Shown here: positions 1 to 4,694 of the stretch, piece by piece
Layout of the letters: each line of letters opens with the position of its first letter
Position numbering within the stretch: the stretch's first letter is position 1
NCBI GenBank assembly: GCA_019236085.1
Contig: JAFAJR010000396.1
Coordinates: 1 to 5,871, forward strand
Reading direction: 5' to 3'
Length of the DNA: 5,871 nucleotides
Origin: Candidatus Dormiibacterota bacterium
GTDB lineage: Bacteria > Chloroflexota > Dormibacteria > Aeolococcales > Aeolococcaceae
Made by a program: the position numbers and the translations under genes
The notes under the pieces: model-generated
What the model saw: only the letters and a program-made list of their open reading frames with translations
Told to the model about the DNA's origin: nothing
Databases searched by the model: none

Positions 1-129
1 AAGCCGATGAGCAGCGCCGCCGGATCGTCGCTGACCAGCCGGTCAGCCTCGTCGTTGCCCGTCCACGCCATGCGCGGCGCCGTCCTCGTGGCCACCGGCC
101 AACACTACCGCGCGATCACGGCCGCCTGA
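1..129 (+). CDS. 3' end of an unrecognised gene (C-terminal 42 residues)
   Basis: An open frame enters from the left edge and ends at TGA 127-129, leaving 42 visible residues that finish in VLVATGQHYRAITAA. Nearly every codon ends in G or C (about 39 of 42), much more than in the competing frame 3, which also lacks a stop here but reads Arg/Pro-rich as a shadow would. That bias is the main reason for choosing this frame. No family can be named from so short a tail. It ends 31 bp before the next gene, which seems to have its own promoter, so the two need not be co-transcribed. Confidence 0.5.
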   Translation, partial: KPMSSAAGSSLTSRSASSLPVHAMRGAVLVATGQHYRAITAA

Positions 130-147
130 GGGACATCGGCGTCTGGA

Positions 148-153
148 TAGACT
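148..153 (+). promoter_or_regulatory. -10 element TAGACT, leaderless promoter candidate
   Basis: TAGACT fits the actinobacterial TANNNT -10 consensus and is followed by exactly 7 bases before the ATG at 161. Transcription would therefore start at or next to the A of the start codon. No Shine-Dalgarno sequence precedes this ATG, which agrees with a leaderless transcript. No good -35 hexamer is visible. Confidence 0.45.
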
Positions 154-160
154 GGCCGCC

Positions 161-481
161 ATGTCGTGGCTGGGTCGGCTCTTCGGCGCCAAGCCCGCTC
201 CCGGGCCGCCGCCGAACGCGGTGCTGGTCGACTCGGACCTGGCCCAGCGGCTCACCGAGGGCGGGGCTGGATTGGATGTGGCAGTCGATGCCGCACTACG
301 CGCCTACCTCGAGGCGCAGGACAAGGCTGCTGCGGCGGGAGAGCCGGACCGCATTCCCTTCTGGCTTCGGCGCGACGCCGAGAGCGGGGGCGACATCGAC
401 AGCGAGCTGCGCGACCGCGTGAATCAGCGGCGGGCCGCCGAGGACGATCCCGGCACACCCCGGCGGCCGGCCGCGGAGTAG
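161..481 (+). CDS. Small protein with possible ribbon-helix-helix segment
   Basis: This 106-aa protein is of unknown function. It opens with a short amphipathic stretch (MSWLGRLFG) and a Pro-rich linker at about 11-18. Residues 20-52 read like a ribbon-helix-helix unit: a short beta-like stretch (AVLVDSDL), a helix (AQRLTEGG), a turn, and a second helix (LDVAVDAALRAYLEAQ). The C-terminal half is highly charged and ends in a disordered Pro/Arg tail. The ribbon-helix-helix reading is inference from pattern only; such domains bind DNA as dimers and occur in antitoxins and small regulators. The stop TAG (479-481) lies 6 bp before the dehydrogenase start, so the two are very probably co-transcribed. 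The ATG at 161 was chosen because it sits at the expected distance from a -10 box. Confidence 0.72.
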   Translation: MSWLGRLFGAKPAPGPPPNAVLVDSDLAQRLTEGGAGLDVAVDAALRAYLEAQDKAAAAGEPDRIPFWLRRDAESGGDIDSELRDRVNQRRAAEDDPGTPRRPAAE

Positions 482-482
482 G
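475..482 (+). promoter_or_regulatory. Ribosome binding site for the dehydrogenase
   Basis: GGAGTAGG, a few bases before the ATG at 488, overlaps the last codon and stop of the upstream small gene. This suggests translational coupling of the pair. Confidence 0.5.
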
Positions 483-487
483 CGCAG

Positions 488-1531
488 ATGCAGGCGCTGG
501 TCTTCGAGGACTTCGGTCGCGTCGGGCTCGCCGACGTTCCCAAGCCGGCAGTCGAAGGCGACGGCGATGCGCTCGTGAAGATCAGCACCACCGCGATCTG
601 CGGCAGCGACCTTCACGTGGTGCACGGAAGGATTCCGGGCATGACGCCGGGCAGCGTCCTGGGCCACGAGTTCATGGGAAGTGTCGAGGCGGTGGGCCGC
701 GGAGTGACGCGTTTCACTGAGGGCGACCGCGTGGTGGGGTCGTTCACCATCCCCTGCGGCGAGTGCTGGTTCTGCCGCAAGGGATTCTTCTCGCGGTGCC
801 CCGATCAGCGGGTCTTCGGCTATGGCTCGTTCTTCGGCGACGTCAACGGTGCCCAGGCCGAGTACGTCCGCGTCCCCAACGCCGACCTCGTGCTGCACGC
901 AGTGGACCCGGCCCTGAGCGACGAGCGCGCGCTCTTCGCCGGGGACATCTTCACGACCGGGCTGGACTGCGCTGTCGAGGCACGGATCGCACCCGGCGAC
1001 ACGGTGACAGTGATCGGCTGCGGCCCGGTAGGCTTGATGGCGATCCAGGCCGCACAGGCGTTCCAACCCAGCCATATCTTCGCCGTCGACACGGTGTCGC
1101 AGCGACTCGAGATGGCGCAGACGTTCGGCGCCGAACCCGTCGACGCGAGCGCTGTGCATGCGCCGTCGTACATCCAGGACGCCACGGACGGCCGGGGCAC
1201 CGATGCAGTGCTGGAATGCGTGGGTCTGATTCCGGCCTTGCTCGACGCCACCGACATGGTGCGCGCCGGCGGGCGCATCAGCGTCATCGGTGTGCACAGC
1301 GATCCCGAGCTGCCGCTGCCACTGAACATGGCGTTCGTGCGAGCCATCGACCTCAAGTTCTGCGGCACCGCCAACGTGATCGGACGCTGGGACGAGGCGC
1401 TGCGCATGATCGCTGACGGCGCAGCACACCCGGAGGAGATCATCTCGCACCGCATGAAGCTCGGCGACGGTGTGCGCGGGTACGAGCTGTTCAGCTCGCG
1501 AGAGGCGTTGAAGGTCGTGCTGACGCCGTAG
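488..1531 (+). CDS. Zinc-dependent medium-chain alcohol dehydrogenase
   Basis: A 347-aa cytosolic NAD(P)-dependent oxidoreductase of the zinc-containing MDR family, full length for the family. The N-terminal GroES-like catalytic domain shows the zinc ligands C38 (in ICGSDLH) and H60-E61 (in GHEFMG), with D153 a probable further ligand. The structural zinc lobe is intact: C90, C93, C96 and C104 in the classic C-x2-C-x2-C-x7-C spacing. The Rossmann domain begins near 172, with G177, G179 and G182 forming GxGxxG. D201 at the end of the second strand suggests preference for NAD over NADP. The substrate cannot be set from sequence; related actinobacterial enzymes act on alcohols, aldehydes or polyols. 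It follows the small gene at 161 by 6 bp with a coupled ribosome site. It ends at TAG 1529-1531, inside a hairpin shared with the convergent lipoprotein gene. Confidence 0.93.
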   Translation: MQALVFEDFGRVGLADVPKPAVEGDGDALVKISTTAICGSDLHVVHGRIPGMTPGSVLGHEFMGSVEAVGRGVTRFTEGDRVVGSFTIPCGECWFCRKGFFSRCPDQRVFGYGSFFGDVNGAQAEYVRVPNADLVLHAVDPALSDERALFAGDIFTTGLDCAVEARIAPGDTVTVIGCGPVGLMAIQAAQAFQPSHIFAVDTVSQRLEMAQTFGAEPVDASAVHAPSYIQDATDGRGTDAVLECVGLIPALLDATDMVRAGGRISVIGVHSDPELPLPLNMAFVRAIDLKFCGTANVIGRWDEALRMIADGAAHPEEIISHRMKLGDGVRGYELFSSREALKVVLTP

Positions 1532-1538
1532 GCGTCAG
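1520..1538. terminator. Hairpin spanning both convergent stop codons
   Basis: CTGACGCC (1520-1527), a GTA loop (1528-1530) and GGCGTCAG (1531-1538) form a perfect 8-bp stem with a 3-nt loop. The TAG of the dehydrogenase (1529-1531) and the TGA of the minus-strand lipoprotein (1535-1537 read in reverse) both lie within it. There is no clear T-tract on either side, which is common for GC-rich actinobacterial terminators. A bidirectional intrinsic terminator is the simplest reading. Confidence 0.55.
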
Positions 1539-2542
1539 TTGACCATTGTCACGTAGGCGCATAGCGGGGCTTCGTTGAGCTCCTCGCCGTCCAGCTCCCA
1601 GCACACTTGATGCGACCCTGTGGACGCGGGATAGGAGGGCATCTCGATGACGAACGACTCGTCGCTTCCCGGTGCGATGGGTTTCGCGTCAGCACAGTTG
1701 AGCTCGTACTCGAACGATGACGTCTTCATGCCGTCGAACGTCTGCACATAGCCGCGGCAGGGATTGAGGGAGATACTCGCGTTGGTCGGATTGCTGAGAC
1801 TGATGACGTACACGAGCGGACTGCTGATCTCGATGGTTGTCGGGGCGAGTATCGCGGGGCGCAGAGCTGCGAGCGGGTCGAGTGGTGACGTCGGTTGAGC
1901 CACCGGGTAGGGATAGACATGTGTCGCCCACACCCCGCACGATGTCGGGACCGTGAGCAGCAACGCATTGCTGCCCGGCGCGTAGCCGCCGGGGAGGGCC
2001 ACGCTGACAAGGCCGCCCCCGGGCAGTGATGCGATGAGCTGCGACGCGTGCGGCGAGTTGGCCTGCGACGAGCAATTCCACGAGCCGCTCACGATGAACG
2101 CTGCCCGGGCTCCCGGACTGACGTCGCCGCTCGGCGTTGCCGCGTCGAAGAACCCGCCCGAGGCCGCAATGAGGCGCCCATGCCCGGGCCCCAGCAGGGT
2201 CACCCGGGGATAGTTGCGGGCGAAGCAGGTCCTGTTGCTGCTGTTGGTCAGCTCCACAACCACACCGTCGTTGCCCGTGGCACCCACCGCATCGAGGCCG
2301 GAGACCGCGAGCTGTGAGGTGCCGCATGTGGGTGCCGGTGCCGGCGTTGGAGTCGGCAGCGGGGCTGGGAGATATGGTTCGAATGGCAACGGCGCCCACG
2401 CCACAGCGCCGGCGGGGACGGTGAACAAGGGTCGCGCGGACGCCGAAACCGGCGAACTGGACGAGGGATGCGCGACGGCGCAGCCCGACAGCAGTGTCGC
2501 GGTCACGGCGACCACGCTTGCGGCCGGCGCGGGGAGTCGCAC
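1535..2542 (-). CDS. Secreted lipoprotein with DUF4232-like domain
   Basis: A 335-aa predicted lipoprotein. The N-terminus is a signal peptide (VVAVTATLLSGC) with lipobox LSGC, so C21 would be lipidated and the protein anchored outside the membrane. A Ser/Pro/Ala-rich linker runs from about 26 to 72. Residues 73-203 resemble DUF4232, a domain of exported actinobacterial proteins: C73 opens it, VVVELTNSSNRTC (C106) and YPRVTLLG follow, and C157 and C202 complete four cysteines that could form two disulfides. Residues 236-331 look like a second beta-sandwich with four more cysteines (262, 283, 314, 328). Function is unknown; a binding or envelope role is inferred from location only. The start is GTG at 2540-2542; an in-frame stop upstream (2582-2584) leaves no better start. 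No strong ribosome site is visible. The gene converges on the dehydrogenase with a 3-bp gap and lies downstream of the tRNA on the same strand. Confidence 0.85.
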   Translation of the reverse strand: MRLPAPAASVVAVTATLLSGCAVAHPSSSSPVSASARPLFTVPAGAVAWAPLPFEPYLPAPLPTPTPAPAPTCGTSQLAVSGLDAVGATGNDGVVVELTNSSNRTCFARNYPRVTLLGPGHGRLIAASGGFFDAATPSGDVSPGARAAFIVSGSWNCSSQANSPHASQLIASLPGGGLVSVALPGGYAPGSNALLLTVPTSCGVWATHVYPYPVAQPTSPLDPLAALRPAILAPTTIEISSPLVYVISLSNPTNASISLNPCRGYVQTFDGMKTSSFEYELNCADAKPIAPGSDESFVIEMPSYPASTGSHQVCWELDGEELNEAPLCAYVTMVN

Positions 2543-2580
2543 ATCGATGAGACCACGCGAGCGTTCAACAGGTAACGGCC

Positions 2581-2609
2581 GCTATACCCTTCGACAAACA
2601 GCCGCAACA
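2581..2609 (-). promoter_or_regulatory. Possible promoter of the lipoprotein gene
   Basis: On the minus strand, TGTTGC (2604-2609) and TATAGC (2581-2586) are separated by 17 bp. The implied start site lies about 30 nt before the GTG at 2542. The -35 match is weak, and read-through from the tRNA gene is an alternative. Confidence 0.3.
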
Positions 2610-2616
2610 GGCGCTG

Positions 2617-2692
2617 TGGTCCCAGGGGATGGATTCGAACCATCGATACACGGTTTTACAGACCGCTGCCTTAGCCACTTGGCTACCCTGGG
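2617..2692 (-). tRNA. tRNA-Tyr (anticodon GTA), short variable loop, CCA encoded
   Basis: The minus strand folds into a complete cloverleaf. The acceptor stem CCCAGGG/CCCTGGG (2686-2692 with 2621-2627) pairs perfectly in all 7 positions. T8-A9 is followed by a 3-bp D stem GCC/GGC with the invariant GG in its loop. The anticodon stem is GCGGT/ACCGT (one G-U pair). The loop CTGTAAA places anticodon GTA at plus positions 2657-2659, which reads Tyr codons. The variable loop is only 5 nt (GTATC). The T arm is GATGG-TTCGAAT-CCATC, then A73 and an encoded CCA (2617-2619). Two features are odd for a bacterial tRNA-Tyr: most are type II with a long variable arm and have G1-C72, whereas this one is type I with C1-G72, the pair used by archaeal and eukaryotic tyrosyl systems. 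The identity call rests on the anticodon alone. Confidence 0.93.
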
Positions 2693-2702
2693 CCGCACCT
2701 GC

Positions 2703-2708
2703 AATATA
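2703..2708 (-). promoter_or_regulatory. -10 element of the tRNA gene
   Basis: TATATT on the minus strand lies 10 bases before the first base of the tRNA, so the precursor would have a 5' leader of only a few nucleotides. It sits inside the perfect inverted repeat GCACCT-N7-AGGTGC (2695-2713). No consensus -35 is evident at the normal spacing. Confidence 0.5.
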
Positions 2709-2760
2709 GGTGCTGACATCGACGCTGCGCCGTGTGCGCCTGCCGGGAGCCGCAGTCTAA

Positions 2761-2777
2761 CCGGCGACGTTCGCCGG
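2761..2777. repeat. Perfect hairpin between the tRNA and glycosyltransferase promoters
   Basis: CCGGCGA (2761-2767), CGT and TCGCCGG (2771-2777) form a 7-bp stem with a 3-nt loop in the 160-bp gap between the divergent tRNA and glycosyltransferase genes. There is no T-tract, and no gene ends into it. The rest of this gap holds only the promoter elements listed separately. Confidence 0.35.
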
Positions 2778-2837
2778 GGCGTGACGGTGATGGCTGCGCC
2801 GTAGCCGTACAGCGCTGTGCCATCCGACCCGCGGACC

Positions 2838-2843
2838 TACGAT
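2838..2843 (+). promoter_or_regulatory. -10 element TACGAT of the glycosyltransferase gene
   Basis: TACGAT matches TANNNT and is followed by 9 bases before the ATG at 2853. The predicted transcription start falls at about 2850-2852, giving a leader of 0-3 nt. The same CTACGATGC string occurs in front of the arsR-type gene at 4653-4661. The -35 region (around 2815-2820) is poor. Confidence 0.5.
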
Positions 2844-2852
2844 GCCTCGTTG

Positions 2853-3998
2853 ATGCGTGTTGCGCTCATCGACAGCGGCCCGGGCAACGTAGCAGCGGGG
2901 TCTGGCACCGCGGTTGCAGTGACGGCGCTGCGGGCGGCGTTGCGTTCTGAAGGCGTCGAGGCAAGCGTCATACGTCCGCGGCATCGCCGCGGCGGAGCGA
3001 CGTTGGCGCGATGGCGGTTCAACCGTTCGCTCGACAAGCATGTCCTCAGCGGTTACGACATGCTGCTCGGCGTCAACGGCGACGGGTACGCAGCTGCCGC
3101 CGCCCATGGGACCCCGTTTGTGGCACTTGTGAAAGCGCTGTACGGCGGTGCCGCCGACTATGAGCGCGGTGTGACCCGTGGCCTGATCGGACTGCACGCT
3201 CGCTGGGAGGCAGCGGGCGCACGCTCTGCAACGATGGTTGTGGCGCCGTCACGGTTCGCCGCAGCCGCGACCGCAGCGCTGTACGGCGTGACGCCGCAGC
3301 GCATAGCCGTCATCCCCGAGCCGTTCGATGTCCAGCGCTGGCGGGATGCTCTTCCGCCGCTGCAGCGTGACGGCACCCGGGTCCTCTGTGTGGCTCACCT
3401 CTATCCGCGAAAGCGCGTTGCAGACCTGCTCGCGGCATGGCCGGCAGTGGCACGCCAGGTGCCGGGGGCACGGCTTGACGTCATCGGCGACGGGCCGGAG
3501 TTGCGCCGCCTCGCCACCCACGCGGCATCGCTGCACCGCTGCTACCTGCACGGCCACCTCGAGCCGGCAGCGGTGCGCACATTCCATGCGCAGGCTGATG
3601 TCTTCTGCCTGCCGTCAGCGCAGGAGACGTTCGGCTACGCCGTTGTCGAAGCGATGGCCAGCGGGCTTCCTGTCGTTGCCGCAGACACCGCAGCGCTGCC
3701 AGAGCTGTGCAGCGGCGCGGTGGCCGAGCTCGTCAGCGTGGGCGATGTCGACGGCATCGCACGGGCTATCACGAGCATGCTTGGCGACGGCGCACTGTGT
3801 GCAGACGCCGCGTCACGCAACCCCGAGCGCGCCGCGGAGTTCGCGCCGGAGCGAGTCGGACAGGAATACCGTCTGTTGCTCGAGGAGCTTCAACGCCGCG
3901 TGGGAGGCAGCGACTCGCGAAGCGACGGATCGTTGAGATACCGCTGCACGACTCCGAGAATGTCCGCGGGGTCCCCGGCGAGTGAATCCGCGAAGTAG
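2853..3998 (+). CDS. GT4-type glycosyltransferase (GT-B fold)
   Basis: A 381-aa retaining glycosyltransferase that would move a sugar from a nucleotide donor to an unknown acceptor at the cytosolic side of the membrane. The N-terminal Rossmann half starts MRVALIDSGPG with a Gly-rich loop (GSGTA). The C-terminal half starts near 175 (RVLCVAHLYPRKR), where R186-K188 are placed to bind donor phosphates. The GT4 signature is clear: E258 and E266 form E-x7-E in SAQETFGYAVVEAMASG, followed by LPVVAADTAALPE. The frame can be extended to GTG 2817, but that would place the -10 box inside the gene and there is no ribosome site there, so ATG 2853 is preferred. The fold probably ends near residue 350. 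The last ~36 residues are antisense to the PH-like gene and read as low-complexity tail. The donor and acceptor are unknown; envelope glycolipid synthesis is a guess. Confidence 0.88.
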   Translation: MRVALIDSGPGNVAAGSGTAVAVTALRAALRSEGVEASVIRPRHRRGGATLARWRFNRSLDKHVLSGYDMLLGVNGDGYAAAAAHGTPFVALVKALYGGAADYERGVTRGLIGLHARWEAAGARSATMVVAPSRFAAAATAALYGVTPQRIAVIPEPFDVQRWRDALPPLQRDGTRVLCVAHLYPRKRVADLLAAWPAVARQVPGARLDVIGDGPELRRLATHAASLHRCYLHGHLEPAAVRTFHAQADVFCLPSAQETFGYAVVEAMASGLPVVAADTAALPELCSGAVAELVSVGDVDGIARAITSMLGDGALCADAASRNPERAAEFAPERVGQEYRLLLEELQRRVGGSDSRSDGSLRYRCTTPRMSAGSPASESAK

Positions 3999-4420
3999 CC
4001 GCCGTCATACGGCTTGCCGGCAGCACGCAGCAGCGCTGCCGCCGGCTGGCGCCGCGGTGGGGGAGTTCCCGGCGTCAACTTGTAGCCGAGCACGATCCGG
4101 TTGCCGGCACGTGTGATGCCAACCGACTCGACCACATCCCATCGGGTCAGGCTGCTGAAGGGGTATTGGCGCTGCACCAAGCCATCGCGGGTCAGCTCCA
4201 GCGAGGGGCGGAGCACTGCGCCGGTGACCAGCAGCGCCGCGACTGGGGCCGCCACGATGAACCAGCCGATTGTGGCGCCGGCCACGAGGCAGATCACGCC
4301 GGCAACCTCGGTGACAGCTGCCAGCGGCACGACAAGCGCGACGGGGCGGCGCGCCCGGAACACAACCCGGCCGCGCCGGGTGGTGACGACGCTGTCAGGC
4401 GAAGGTTGGGTGCCGCTCAT
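3890..4420 (-). CDS. Two-TM membrane protein with PH-like domain
   Basis: A 176-aa membrane protein. After a polar N-terminus of about 25 residues come two hydrophobic segments, about 27-48 and 50-70, separated by a tight turn, so both ends probably face the cytosol. The remainder, from 71, has the alternating pattern of bacterial PH-like domains (LELTRDGLVQRQYPFSS, then WDVVESVGI and NRIVLGYKL). It ends in a helical segment (DPADILGVVQRYLNDP) and a basic tail. Such proteins are common in actinobacteria and mostly uncharacterised. ATG 4420 is chosen because TAGCAT lies 7 bases upstream; in-frame ATGs at 4423, 4429 and 4441 are alternatives. No ribosome site is visible. Its last 109 bp overlap the convergent glycosyltransferase gene; the natural-looking C-terminal helix suggests that this frame is the constrained one in the overlap. 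Confidence 0.78.
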   Translation of the reverse strand: MSGTQPSPDSVVTTRRGRVVFRARRPVALVVPLAAVTEVAGVICLVAGATIGWFIVAAPVAALLVTGAVLRPSLELTRDGLVQRQYPFSSLTRWDVVESVGITRAGNRIVLGYKLTPGTPPPRRQPAAALLRAAGKPYDGGYFADSLAGDPADILGVVQRYLNDPSLRESLPPTRR

Positions 4421-4427
4421 CATCAGC

Positions 4428-4433
4428 ATGCTA
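4428..4433 (-). promoter_or_regulatory. -10 element TAGCAT of the PH-like gene, leaderless
   Basis: On the minus strand TAGCAT is followed by 7 bases and then ATG 4420, the same geometry as at 148-161. Transcription would begin at the start codon. Confidence 0.42.
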
Positions 4434-4440
4434 GGCCGCA

Positions 4441-4446
4441 TGCGAT
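4441..4446 (+). promoter_or_regulatory. -10-like TGCGAT of the small membrane gene
   Basis: TGCGAT is one base away from the TACGAT boxes at 2838 and 4654 and lies 9 bases before the GTG at 4456. Only 7 bp separate it from the opposing -10 box at 4428-4433, so the two promoters would compete for polymerase. Confidence 0.28.
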
Positions 4447-4455
4447 GCTGGGCCG

Positions 4456-4620
4456 GTGCTGGCCGATGCTGCGTCGATCCTGCTCGGCGCAGTGGTCGCT
4501 GTAATCGGATTTGTGGTTGTCGTCGCGGTGTGCGTCGTGGTGCTGCGCCTGTTGACGGTGGTCCTGCCCCAGCGGCCTGATCCCGGCGACGACGCCCCGG
4601 CGCCGGACGACGAAGACTGA
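4456..4620 (+). CDS. Small single-TM membrane protein, 54 aa
   Basis: GTG 4456 to TGA 4618-4620 encodes 54 residues. Residues 8-37 are a long, Val/Leu/Ala-rich hydrophobic helix interrupted only by R31. A short cytosol-type linker (LPQRP) and an acidic tail (GDDAPAPDDED) follow. About 80% of codons end in G or C, and the hydrophobic-then-acidic design is unlike a random GC-rich frame. An in-frame TAG at 4432-4434 leaves GTG 4456 as the only plausible start. It is divergent from the PH-like membrane gene with a 35-bp gap and ends only 9 bp before the -35 box of the arsR-type gene. No family is recognised; a role alongside the PH-like protein is inferred from position only. Confidence 0.6.
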   Translation: MLADAASILLGAVVAVIGFVVVVAVCVVVLRLLTVVLPQRPDPGDDAPAPDDED

Positions 4621-4629
4621 TTGGACCTC

Positions 4630-4659
4630 TTGCCAAACGGCGCCGCCCTCGGCTACGAT
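4630..4659 (+). promoter_or_regulatory. Promoter of the arsR-ino1 unit
   Basis: TTGCCA (4630-4635) and TACGAT (4654-4659) with an 18-bp spacer make the best two-part promoter in the window. Transcription would start at about 4666-4667. The ATG at 4658 overlaps the -10 box and so would not be in the transcript. Confidence 0.6.
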
Positions 4660-4660
4660 G

Positions 4661-4694
4661 CATAACGGATCCTTTATGAAAGCTTCCTTTATGC
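4661..4694. promoter_or_regulatory. Candidate operator: palindrome plus third half-site
   Basis: CATAACGGATCCTTTATG (4661-4678) is an 18-bp palindrome centred on GGATCC, with 8 of 9 base pairs matching. A third copy of the half-site, TCCTTTATGC, follows at 4685-4694; it is a direct repeat of 4670-4678 and a 9/10 inverted match to GCATAACGGA (4660-4669). The block begins just after the -10 box and covers the predicted start site and both candidate ATGs, so a bound protein would block transcription. The regulator encoded directly downstream is the natural ligand, by inference. Confidence 0.5.

Larger units (their letters stand above)
4424..4450. repeat. Inverted repeat CAGCAT-N15-ATGCTG between divergent genes
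   Basis: CAGCAT (4424-4429) and ATGCTG (4445-4450) are perfect inverted copies 15 bp apart. They contain the palindromes AGCATGCT (4425-4432) and GCATGC (4438-4443). The repeat fills most of the 35-bp gap between the PH-like gene and the small membrane gene and covers both predicted -10 boxes. Confidence 0.5.

Noticed and set aside
31..46. Hairpin CTGACC-AGCC-GGTCAG in the first partial gene.
   Set aside because: It is a perfect 6-bp stem but lies inside coding sequence about 80 bp before the stop, with no regulatory context.
296..1450. Long minus-strand open frame of 384 codons.
   Set aside because: It lies opposite the dehydrogenase, is rich in His/Arg/Asp as antisense frames of GC-rich genes are, and shows no domain.
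2617..2692. Possible integration site in the tRNA gene.
   Set aside because: No direct repeat of the tRNA 3' end, integrase or mobile gene is seen in the window.
2754..2759. Second TAGACT box on the minus strand upstream of the tRNA.
   Set aside because: It is about 60 bp from the tRNA with no -35, and the TATATT at 2703-2708 is better placed.
2817..2852. GTG-initiated N-terminal extension of the glycosyltransferase by 12 residues.
   Set aside because: The extension would contain the TACGAT -10 box, has no ribosome site, and the typical glycosyltransferase start MRVALIDSG begins at 2853.
4019..4040. GGCAGC-N10-GCTGCC as terminator for the glycosyltransferase, 20 bp past its stop.
   Set aside because: It is a short stem with a 10-nt loop, without a T-tract, inside the coding sequence of the PH-like gene; too weak to call.
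4667..4685. GGATCC and AAGCTT (BamHI and HindIII sites) within 19 bp, like a cloning polylinker.
   Set aside because: The sites sit inside the promoter-operator repeat of a natural-looking gene, and no vector sequence surrounds them. GGATCC is simply the centre of the palindrome.
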